A stretch of DNA of 64,000 nt from Pachypanchax playfairii (lineage: Eukaryota > Chordata > Actinopteri > Cyprinodontiformes > Aplocheilidae), in contig SSNP01000010.1 of the NCBI GenBank assembly GCA_006937955.1, forward strand, positions 2,023,806 to 2,087,805. The letters are read 5' to 3'. Under the pieces are notes generated by a model that saw nothing but the letters and a program-made list of their open reading frames with translations, had not been told where the DNA came from and made no database searches. Below, piece after piece: positions 23,601-35,600 of this stretch (its first letter is position 1; every line of letters begins with the position of its first letter). The translations under genes were made by a program, and so were the position numbers.

Positions 23601-26600
23601 TGCCGTGCTGACCCGTACCGTGCTGACCCGTACCGTGCCGTGCTGACCCGTGCCACGCTGACCCGACCCGTGCCGTGCTGACCCGTACCGTGCCGTGCTG
23701 ACCCGTACCGTGCCGTGCTGACCCGTACAGCGCTGACCTGTATTGTGCCGTGCTGACCCGTGCCGTGCTGACCCGTACCGTGCCGTGCTGACCCGTGCCG
23801 TGCTGACCCGTACCGTGCCGTGCTGACCCGTACCGTGCCGTGCTGACCTGTACCGTGCCGACCCGTACCGTGCCGTGCTGACTCGTACAGCGCTGACCTG
23901 TATTGTGCCGTGCTGACCCGTGCCGTGCTGACCCGTACCGTGCCGTGCCGACTCGTACAGCGCTGACCTGTATTGTGCCGTGCTGACCCGTGCCGTGCCG
24001 TGCTGACCCGTGCCGTGCTGACCCGTATCGTGCCGTGCTGACCCGTACCGTGCTGACCCGTACCGTGCCGTGCTGACCCGTACCGTGCCGTGCTGACCCG
24101 TACCGTGCTGACCCGTACCGTGCCGTGCTGACCTGTACCGTGCCGCGCTGACCCGTACCGTGCCGTGCTGACCCGACCGTGCCGTGCTGACCCGTACCGT
24201 GCCGTGCTGACCCGTACCGCGCTGACCTGTATTGTGCCGTGCTGACCCGTGCCGTGCTGACCCGTACCGTGCCGTGCTGACTCGTACAGCGCTGACCTGT
24301 ACCGTGCCGTGCTGACTCGTACAGCGCTGACCCGTACCGTGCCGTGCTGACTCGTACAGCGCTGACCTGTATTGTGCCGTGCTGACCCGTGCCGTGCTGA
24401 CCCGACCCGTGCCGTGCTGACCCGTATCGTGCCGTGCTGACCCGTACCGTGCTGACCCGTACCGTGCCGTGCTGACCCGTGCCGTGCTGACCCGTATCGT
24501 GCTGACCCGTATCGTGCCGTGCTGACCCGTACTGTGCCGTGCTGACCCGACCCGTGCCGTGCTGACCCGTATCGTGCTGACCCGTATTGTGCCGACCCGT
24601 ATTGTGCTGTGCTGACCCGACCCGTGTTGACCCGTGCCTCGCTGACCTGACCCGACCCGTGCCGTGCTGACCCGTGCCTCGCTGACCTGACCCGACCCGT
24701 GCCGTGCTGACCCGTGCCACGCTGACCCGACCCGTGCCGTGCTGACCCGTATCGTGCCGTGCTGACCCGTACCGTGCTGACCCGTGCCACGCTGACCCGA
24801 CCCGTGCCGCGCTGACCCGACCCGTGCCGTGCTGACCCGTCCCGTGCCGTGCTGACCCGTCCCGTGCCGTGCTGACCCGTCCCGTGCCGTGCTGACCCGT
24901 GCCTCGCTGACCTGACCCGACCCGTGCCGTGCTGACCCGTGCCACGCTGACCCGACCCGTGCCGCGCTGACCCGACCCGTGCCGTGCTGACCCGACCCGT
25001 GCCGCGCTGACCCGACCCGTGCCGTGCTGACTCGTACAGCGCTGACCTGTATTGTGCCGTGCTGACCCGTACCGTGCCGTGCTGACTCGTACAGCGCTGA
25101 CCCGTACTGTGCCGTGCTGATTCGACCCGTGCCGTGCTGATCGTGCCGTGCTGACCCGTACCGTGCTGACCCGTATCGTGCCGTGCTGACCCGTACCGTG
25201 CTGACCCGTGCCACGCTGACCCGACCCGTGCCGCGCTGACCCGACCCGTACCGCGCTGACCCGATCCGTACCGCGCTGACCCGATCCGTACCGCGCTGAC
25301 CCGATCCGTACCGCGCTGACCCGACCCGTACCGCGCTGACCCGATCCGTACCGCGCTGACCCGACCCGTGCCGTGCTGACCCGTACTGTGCCGTGCTGAT
25401 TCGACCCGTGCCGTGCTGACCCGTGCCGTGCCGTGCTGACCCGTACAGCGCTGACCTGTATTGTGCCGTGCTGACCCGTGCCGTGCTGACCCGTACCGTG
25501 CCGTGCCGACTCGTACAGCGCTGACCTGTATCGTGCCGTGCTGACCCGTGCCGTGCCGTGCTGACTCGTACAGCGCTGACCCGTACCGTGCCGTGCTGAC
25601 TCGTACAGCGCTGACCCGTACCGTGCCGTGCTGACCCGACCCCTGCTGACCCGACCCGTGCCGTGCTGACCCGTACCGTGCCGTGCTGACTCGTACAGCG
25701 CTGACCTGTATTGTGCCGTGCTGACCCGTGCCGTGCCGTGCTGACTCGTACAGCGCTGACCTGTATTGTGCCGTGCTGACCCGTCCCGTGCCGTGCTGAC
25801 CCGTACCGTGCCGTGCTGACTCGTACAGCGCTGACCCGTACCGTGCCGTGCTGACTCGTACAGCGCTGACCTGTATTGTGCCGTGCTGACCCGTGCCGTG
25901 CCGTGCTGACTCGTACAGCGCTGACCTGTACCGTGCCGTGCTGACCCGACCCGTGCCGTGCTGACCCGTGCCGTGCTGACCCGTACCGTGCCGTGCTGAC
26001 TCGTACAGCGCTGACCCGTACCGTGCCGTGCTGACCCGACCCCTGCTGACCCGACCCGTGCCGTGCTGACCCGTACCGTGCCGTGCTGACCCGTACAGCG
26101 CTGACCTGTATTGTGCCGTGCTGACCCGTGCCGTGCTGACCCGTACCGTGCCGTGCCGACTCGTACAGCGCTGACCTGTATTGTGCCGTGCTGACCCGTG
26201 CCGTGCCGTGCTGACTCGTACAGCGCTGACCTGTATTGTGCCGTGCTGACCCGTACCGTGCCGTGCTGACCCGTACAGTGCTGACCTGTATTGTGCCGTG
26301 CTGACCCGACCCGTGCCGTGCTGACCCGTACCGTGCCGTGCTGACTCGTACAGCGCTGACCTGTATTGTGCCGTGCTGACCCGTGCCGTGCCGTGCTGAC
26401 TCGTACAGCGCTGACCTGTATTGTGCCGTGCTGACCCGTACCGTGCCGTGCTGACTCGTACAGCGCTGACCCGTACCGTGCCGTGCTGACACGACCCGTG
26501 CCGTACTGACCCATACCGTGCCGTGCTGACCCGTGCTGTGCTGACCCGTACCGTGCCGTGCTGACCCGTACCGTGCCGTGCTGACCTGTACCGTGCCGAC

Positions 26601-29600
26601 CCGTACCGTGCCGTGCTGACCTGTACCGTGCCGCGCTGACCCGTACCGTGCCGTGCTGACCCGTACCGTGCCGTGCTGACCCGTACAGTGCTGACCTGTA
26701 TTGTGCCGTGCTGACCCGACCCGTGCCGTGCTGACCCGTCCCGTGCCGTGCTGACCCGTACCGTGCCGTGCTGACCCGTACCGTGCCGTGCTGACCCGTA
26801 CAGCGCTGACCTGTATTGTGCCGTGCTGACCCGTGCCGTGCCGTGCTGACTCGTACAGCGCTGACCTGTATTGTGCCGTGCTGACCCGTACCGTGCCGAC
26901 CCGTACCGTGCCGTGCTGACCTGTACCGTGCCGTGCTGACCCGTACCGTGCCGTGCTGACTCGTACAGTGCTGACCCGTACCGTGCCGTGCTGACCCGTC
27001 CCGTGCCGCGCTGACCCGTACCGTGCCGTGCTGACCCGACCCCTGCTGACCCGACCCGTGCCGTGCTGACCCGTACCGTGCCGTGCTGACCCGTACCGTG
27101 CCGTGCTGACCCGACCCGTGCCGTGCTGACTCGTACAGCGCTGACCCGTACCGTGCCGTGCTGACTCGTACAGCGCTGACCCGTACCGTGCCGTGCTGAC
27201 CCTTGTGGAAAAGGGGCATAAAATAATTTGACTGCAGTCCTCAGAATCCCTGAACCTTGTACAGATTATCAGATTGTCTGTGATGTTTTTCTCCAAGCCG
27301 TTCTCCTGAAGTCTTGTTCCACGTGCTGATGGAAAGAAGCTTGTTTTCATGGCAGAGAACAAAAATTCAGTTCATCTGATACTCTTCAATGTGTGGAAGT
27401 AATTTCTGTCCTAAAAATCAAAGCAGCAACTGAGGGACTAATTATATTTGTGTCATGTCGAACCTTTTGACCACAAGATGAAGCACAACGATAAGAGTTG
27501 ACAAATAAACGGCTTCCAAATCCTCACGTCTCGTTATTTTACTTTTCAGTTGTTAAAGTCCCACAGAAGACGTTACTGATGGACGCCTTGAAAGAAGAGA
27601 CAGAGATCGTGTACGACTTCTGCATGTGCAACCCGCCATTTTTTGCCAACCAGCTGGAAGCGAAGGTAAACACTTAGCTCGCCTCTCTGAGTGTTTCCTT
27701 TCCTTCAGCTCCAACAGGAGACACGGTTTTGTTTACGTGATACTATTAGGTCTCTAATAGGATTGTCTCCTAATCTCTGTCTGTCTCGTTGCTGTCTGCA
27801 GGGGGTGAACTCCAGGAACTCACGGCGACCTCCACCCAGCTCGGTGAACACAGGTGGGGTGACTGAGATCATGGCAGAAGGAGGTGAGTTGGAGTTCGTC
27901 AAGAGGATCATCCACGACAGCCTGCAGCTCAAGAAACGTCTCCGGTGGGTGTGTGCAGGGAAACAACAAGACTTTCAGATCTTTTTAAATTCAGTTTCAG
28001 GTGTTTTTTATATTTGTATAATAAAATAATCTGAACTTCAGACGGACTTGTTGAAGCAGTCAGCTGGACGTCAGCGTGCTGCAGCTGTGATGGATGCGAG
28101 TGGTTTGTAATGGCTGAACGCTCCGGTGCAGCGTGGAGCTTCAGAGGTGAACTGGGCAGATGGATTACTGCACACTGATGGAGCTGTCACCCTCAGTTGT
28201 TGTAATGATTGTGACACGCCCACCCTGTGCTGCATCCAGGAGCCCACAGGGAGCAGCTGTGTTTGGGTTGATGTTGACCCCCCCCCTACCTCCCGTTAGC
28301 AGGGCTGTCACCAGGGCAGCAGAGTGAGACTCTGGCAGAATGGAGCTATTAAAACACCTGGCGCCGCCTCTTACAGGGAGTGAAGTGTGTGTGATGCTGC
28401 GATTGAGAATGGAGTGCTGCTCTCATGCGCCTCTGTGTTGAACTGATGCAGCGAGACGGTCCAGATTTATTTAACAACTTCAAAGCACCAGACAAACCAA
28501 CCAGAGCTGACTGTCACTTCTTGAAGCATGCTGAGACCTCAGAGCTACCAGGTGTCCATGGTAACAGTGCCAGACATTAACATTTGGTCCAGTGAGACAC
28601 CCCACCACTCTGATCTGCTCCTCCTTCCACCCCAGACTAATGACTGTCAGATAAAAGCTCAGAGCTGCAGTTAGAACTGATTCATCATGTTATTGATATG
28701 AAAATGATTATTTCTCACATCAAGACTTTAATTACATGCCTGAGTTTTCCACATGTGAAGAGGGAAGACTGAAAGCTGCTGCAGCTGCACGCTTTCATTC
28801 TTTAACGAGCTGCTGGTGGATCAGATCATGCTCGAGCTCCGCCTCCTCCTCGGTGGGATGAAAAGTGCCAAACATCTGTGAATATTATAGATAATCAATC
28901 TTTCATGATGTCAGCTGACACATTGATCGCCCTAACAAACCTTCAGCTTCAGGGCGTCCTCAAACCTACATGGATTTCTCTATTTTTAACAAATTTAATT
29001 GTTTGCAATGTATTTTTTTAGCGTTACTCATCTGTCATGCTAATTTTGTTCAGGTTATTTTATGCAAAAATTGAATTTTTTTTTTTGAGAGCTTTGAAAA
29101 TTCCTAGAGATCATAACAGGAAGTACCAAAACTAACTCTTACAGTGATTAAAATGTTTCAGATTACAGGTTGTTTTGGGATTTTTCACCTGATGCTCAGC
29201 GTTAAATTGAATTCCATTTAGCTTTAGCAAAATATTTGATGATAAATTTTAATACAAATCTTACAACGTAATCATGAACAGCTACAACTGATTAAACATG
29301 TGGAGTCAACCTCCTTCCTGATGCTGATGCAGACTGATCACAGCAAATCTCACATCAATTTATTATATTATTTACTTCAATATATTTCGTCGTTTGGTTT
29401 CATTTTAGAGCATTTTGGTCGACTTCAGTTGTTTTATAACGATTGAACATTTAAAATAGAAGCATGTCACATAGAATCTTGTCTGGAATTTTTCCGCCGA
29501 AATAAACAAGATCAGTCCCTAAAAATGTCCAGATCTCTACATATGTTGTTCACGCAGCAGTTGTTGAATCTTTCACAGATGTTGAAGCTGCGCCTTCATC

Positions 29601-32600
29601 CCATCACAAACGTTTCTTTGAACAGACGAACAGCGATGAGCGGCGTGGCTCCTCTTTAGCCTGGAGGATGCTGCATACTGTAACCCGCCTNNNNCGATTC
29701 CAGATTCCCTCATGTGTTCATCATGTGTTCATCATGTGTTCATCTGTTCTCCCTCATCTGGACTCTGCTGCTCATTGATCAACCAAACTCACGTCTTTCT
29801 TGTGCAGCTGAGATTATTGATCTGTGCTGCACCTCGGGGCGACTTCCAAACATATTGTTCTGCACTGCAGGACGAGCACACGGGATGTCTCCTGCTTGTC
29901 TTGTGTTCTCTTTGTCTTTTTGTTGCATCTTGTTTGATCTGGTCTTCTGTAGTCCAGGTCACGGCTGCTAACTCGGTCTCACACTAACGGCTGGTTGCTG
30001 TGGATTGTTTTCCTGCAGGTGGTACAGTTGCATGTTGGGGAAGAAATGTAGCCTGGCACCTTTGAAAGAAGAGCTGAGGAAGCAAGGGGTGAGTTTCCAC
30101 TGAGAGTCACAACAAAGAAACAAACACATAAAAACTCTGCAGTCAAAGAACCATTTTACTCATTCATCTTCCATTTTAACCTCATCTAAGTAGGATTTGG
30201 GACGGCATGTGGTTCAGAAGGGTCTTAACAACAGAGGGTAGTAAACATTCGCCCCTCCAGTTAATACGCACATGGTCTCTAACCCAGAGGCGTCGCCAGT
30301 CTCAGAGAACAAAATCAGCTTCAGGTTTAATTTCATGTTTTGAGCGAACAGCCAGAGATAATAGTGACGGTCAATAAGTGATAATATAGGACGGATTTAA
30401 GAAGTCGTGTTAAATCAGGAACATCTGGAAGCAAATGGTCTGCAGCCTGTAAACTAGTTATTAACTAGTACATTTTAAACAATTTGCTGTGATTCTGTAA
30501 CCTCCTGTTACACGTCACATGACCAGAAACAGGAAGTGTCCTGCTTTCACTCTAAAACATGTTTATTCTAAAACCAAAATAAATGAACAACTTCTTTAAC
30601 CTGTAAAAATGTTTTCGTGTGTATCAAATGAGTTAATAACAGCTGGCCAAAAAAACTTTATGGTTCAGATGTTAAAAGAACAAAAAAACTGGTAAAATTC
30701 TTTTAAATTTGCTGGAGGTGTTTCACAAAAGAGCAACAAATGGTCCAGTTAATCTTAATAAATCTTTGCTGCAGCTCAACAAGATTTTTTGTCTCTCGTG
30801 TTGGTCCGACGTTCATCCTGCTAAATGATGACAGAATGTGTTTTAGTAGAATCGGGGGGGTCAGACTTGGAAGAATTTGTCCACAAGTAGATGCTTTAAA
30901 TAGTTTAAATATTGTAAAAATCACCGTGACGTCCACATACAGTTTTTTTTTATTTTGTTTCTGTCTCAGGTGCCCAAAGTGACCCACACTGAGTTCTACC
31001 AGGGCCGGACCATGAGGTGGGCGCTGGCCTGGAGTTTCTATGAAGACGTGAACGTTCCTGTAAGTTTCAGTCACACAAGTGAAATCACGAGCGGTCACCG
31101 TTAAGTTACGATGATACACGCGCTTCTTAAATCCTTTTTGAATTTAGTTTTTACATTTAGAGTTGATTCAACATGCAGAAGATAAATTAGAAACCAGGAC
31201 TTGTTCAGTAAAGGATCTACTGGAGGTCGACGTCTCTCATGCTGTCCATCAGGTCTGTCTTTTCCTTTCACCTGCTCCCTTCAGGCGTCTCCATCTGTCC
31301 TCTAAATCTTCTTCTCTTTAACACCAATCAACCTCATGTCCTCCTTCACTACATCCATATGTCTCCTCTTTTGTCCTCCTCTAGACCTCCTGTCTGACAG
31401 TTCCCTCCTCAGCATCCTTTTTCCATTAAACATCCTCTGGACATGTCCAAACCATCTCCGTCTCTCTGATTTTAACTCCAAAACATCTAACATGTGTCGT
31501 CCCTCTGATGGACTCATTACTGATCCTGTCCATCCTCGTCCCTCTGATGGACTCATTCCTGATCCTGTCCATCCTCGTCCCTCTGATGGACTCATTCCTG
31601 ATCCTGTCCATCCTCGTCCCTCTGATGGACTCATTCCTGATCCTCTGTCCATCCTCGTCCCTCTGATGGACTCATTCCTGATCCTGTCCATCCTCGTCCC
31701 TCTGATGGACTCATTCCTGATCCTGTCCATCCTCGTCCCTCTGATGGACTCATTCCTGATCCTGTCCATCCTCGTCCCTCTCATGGACTCATTCCTGATC
31801 CTGTCCATCTTCGTCCCTCTGATGGACTCATTCCTGATCCTGTCCATCTTCGTCCCTCTGATGGACTCATCCCTGATCCTGTCCATCCTTGTCCCTCTGA
31901 TGGACTCATTCCTGATCCTGTCCATCCTCGTCCCTCCCAAAGAACCTCACTATGTTCGTTTCTTCTACCTCTAGCTGTGTCTCCTGTCCCGTCCTCAGTG
32001 TCTCCAAATCAGACAACATGGCTGGTCTCTGTGTTTTGTCCACCTGCACGTATTCAGGTCTTTACAGGATTGTTTTTTGTGGCTTTTTAGAGACACAAAT
32101 CACATGACTTACTGATGTGTGTTAGATCCAACACTTTATTTCCTCCTTCCTGCATCTAACTGCTAACAAGCTTTTTTCCTGTCTGTAAAACACTGAATTT
32201 TTTTGTAGCTTTTTGTTAGATTCAGTTAAAGACATGTCACGATGTCCTATTCACAGTATGTCCTTCGCTGTCTGTTATGTGTCGACACGTCACTGGTTCA
32301 TCCTTTAACTGTAGAAGCGATTTCATTGGATCTGATCAGAAACGGACCAAAGCTGCTTCCTGAGTGAAGCAGCTAAAATGTAACAGGATCTGATGGAACT
32401 TGGTCATTAAGACTTTTATTTGTGAGGAGAACATTTATACACTTTCATCTTATTTTAATTTGAATACGACACTATTGAGACAAGCAACATTAAAGAGCTA
32501 TGATCTGTTGAACTCTGACAGCAGCATTTTACAGATTAAATAAAAGTTCTAAACTCTAATAATATTTGATCAGTCTGATGGATATTCATAAAAGTTTGAA

Positions 32601-35600
32601 TCCTGAGAAGCTCCATTAACTTTTATTCTTTTTATTAACCTGTAATAATTTAAACCTGCTGATTAATTAAAAGTATCTACGTTACAGTAAGTAGCCTGAT
32701 GGACTTTCAGTTCTTCAATAATGAACTCTGTCTGTCCTGGATCCTCCACTCCCAGCTCTGCTCCATTATGTGCACTTTACTCGTCTCCTCGGGGAAGATG
32801 GGTTTGGGATTTCTACCATGCAGTAGCCTGGCAACAGTTGCCAGGGCACTGACTCATCTGGAACAGAAAAAAAGTCACAGATAAATAAAATAAGCAGGAC
32901 AGAGATGGAGCTGCGGTGTTGGGTGGAGGAGATGATGCTGTTTTGGCCTTTAAAGCAGCAGAGCAGAATGATTGGCCTACATTCACACTCCTCCTCATCC
33001 TCGCCCAGGGTCACACACATCCACCGTGATTCACGCTGAGTAGAGGCTTTGCCCCCCCCCCCCACATGCATGTTGATGGTGTGGTATAAATGCTTACATG
33101 ATGGAAGTTTCTGCACATCTGATTCTTTGCATGGTTCACTTCCTGATTCTGCCGACATGCTGCTGTAGTTGCTTGTTAAATGTGTGTGTGTTTCCTCATT
33201 AATCTTACAAACAGGCTATAACATATGTGACAGCTGTGACCTACTTAACCACCTTTTACCTCTCCATTCTACTAGTCATAGTTACCAGCAACACTACTAA
33301 ACCAAATATTACTAGTTGAAGCTAAATAATACAATAAAATAAACAGGTTCTTGACAGCAGAGTGACTGTGAGAACCTAAAGGACAGTGGTCTTGTTTTGG
33401 TTCTATCTACATTCCTACAGATTTATAGAAATGTATTTTTCTCTATTTACAGTTAAACAGTATCTCCTTCCACATTATTCTAATAAAAATACTGAATTAT
33501 CATAACCACATCACTACATGGCGAGAATGACCACATGAACATAATAACAGATTCACCTTAGATTCTCCTTTATGCGGCTGATAATTTTCTCTCTTATTAA
33601 TAATTTCTGCATGTGATCAAAGTTTAATGGCAACAGAATCTGGTTAAAGTGAGCCAGATGTTGAAAAACATCAATCATTCCTTTCAGGGGCTCAAAGAAA
33701 CACTGATGTCTGTTGTTACGTCATCGTTTCAGAGAATAATGTATCTCCTGTTTACACCAAAATCTCAACTTGCAAAATCTTTTTTTTTTTAAATATCCGT
33801 CTTTTTAAGGTATTCTGAATAATGTCCTTATCAGTCCCAATGCAAATTTAAAAGTGGTTTCAGTTGATGACTGCTGTTACACTTCAGAAAAAACTGATAT
33901 CAAGGGCAGCATGTCCAAAATGAGTCTCAGAGGACCAAAGACACATCCTTGGAGGACTCCACATGTAACAGATGCTGCAGGAATGAAACAAACCAGTTCT
34001 AAGGTTTGATGTAAACCAAGTCAGAACTATAAACAATTATTCAGTTCAAGTCACGTCAACATTTTGTTGTTTTCACTCATTCATGTTGTGGTTGGTCCAG
34101 TAAAGGTGAATTAGCCTCTTAAATCTTCATCTGTTGTGATTAAAAAACAACTTTAAAACAATCGGCAGTTTGCCTTATGGTGTTTTCCTGTTTAAGCATC
34201 AGCTTCTTCTCCCGTCTGGAACTGAATATGAACCAGCTCTTTGAGGCCAAATGAAACCGCAGACATCTGATTCTCAGGTGTTTCTGTTCCAACTGTCCAG
34301 GTTGAAAAGTGAAATAATATAATAGTGTTATTTTTGTTGTGTTGACCTTAAAATGAACATCAAAGAAAACAAACAGAAAAAATCAAAATGATACAGACAA
34401 AAGAAAAAACTGTCTGGTTTTATCACGGCTGCTCAAACGGGCCTCTGGGTGGAGGTCGGATCAGGGACGTCCATGTGGAGGTTTGGGAGTGAAAAGCAAA
34501 CGAGTGGGGGGGAGATGTTTGCCTGGAGATAAAATCTGCTGGAATATGAGTCACGGTGTTACGGCTCCAGAAATCAGAGCAGCATTTGGACTTTTAGGAT
34601 TTGAAAGCATCTGGTTATAATAAATTGGGTTTTTGGTGAAAGGTTGTCGTCCTGCTACAGTGTGAGTGCCGTGAGGTGAGAGTGGGATGAATAATAGAGT
34701 GAAAGAGCAGGATGTGATTCACTGCAGATGTTTGTATGTAGAGCTGTCTGTGGGTTCAGTGCTTTGTTTTGAATCTGTGTCTGTATTGGTTAAATTATTT
34801 GTGTCAAGGATGTGAGCTACAGGTTCAGCTTGATGGGTTTTATTGATTTCTTGCGCAGTGAGCTGCAGAGCTCACGGTGTGGGAGACGTCTGGGACAAAC
34901 AATAAGAAATGAAACAAGAAGCTGTATCGAGCAGCGTATAGTATGAGAGGAGTCCATCTCTCATCACACGTCTACAGTGATTAGTCCTAACAAAGCAGCA
35001 ACTCCAGAGAAATCCAATTATTAATATTTAAAATCACAAACAAAATGTTTTTTTTTCTGTTTAATAACCTGAAACAGTAACTGAATCCTCACTTGAGACC
35101 AGTGTGAAGGTTGCAGCCCGCTCCTCCTCTCAGCTGTTTATAGGTCAGTTGGCCATGCTGTCTCTGCTGCAGGACCCCCCCCACCGCTGCAGCACATCTG
35201 CCTTCAGATACAGCTGAGGTTTCACCTCCACCGTCATCACAGCAATAAAATAAGAAACAAAAGAAGCCTTTAGTTTTACTGCAGGTTCATGTGGAGCTCG
35301 TAGTGCTGGAGCGCCCTCCTGTGGTGAATAACCAGCATCACTGAACACGACATGTCTCTGATAGACCCGTTTGTTAAGCTGCAGAACAAAGTTTTACATG
35401 TTGATCTCTGCTCCTCAAATTACTTCTGTTACAAACTGAGAGAATTTATATTGACAGATATTTATCACATTAATGTCAATTAACTAATTAAAAATACAAC
35501 CTTGATAAGGAACTAAATATTCAACAAAATAGCTTTTTTATCAAGTTTCACATCGCTCATAGATAAATAATGGAGCTTTTTAAGATTAATATTTCTGATC

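Noticed and set aside
23297..27362. Minus-strand open frames of 497, 1289 and 1321 codons as novel repeat proteins
   Set aside because: They overlap each other in different frames and follow simply from a stop-free 5-bp repeat in an intron of mettl16. No splice or start logic supports them.
31302..31974. 212-codon frames on both strands at the 39-bp array as a gene
   Set aside because: The array is a LINE-derived minisatellite and both frames are by-products of a unit divisible by 3.
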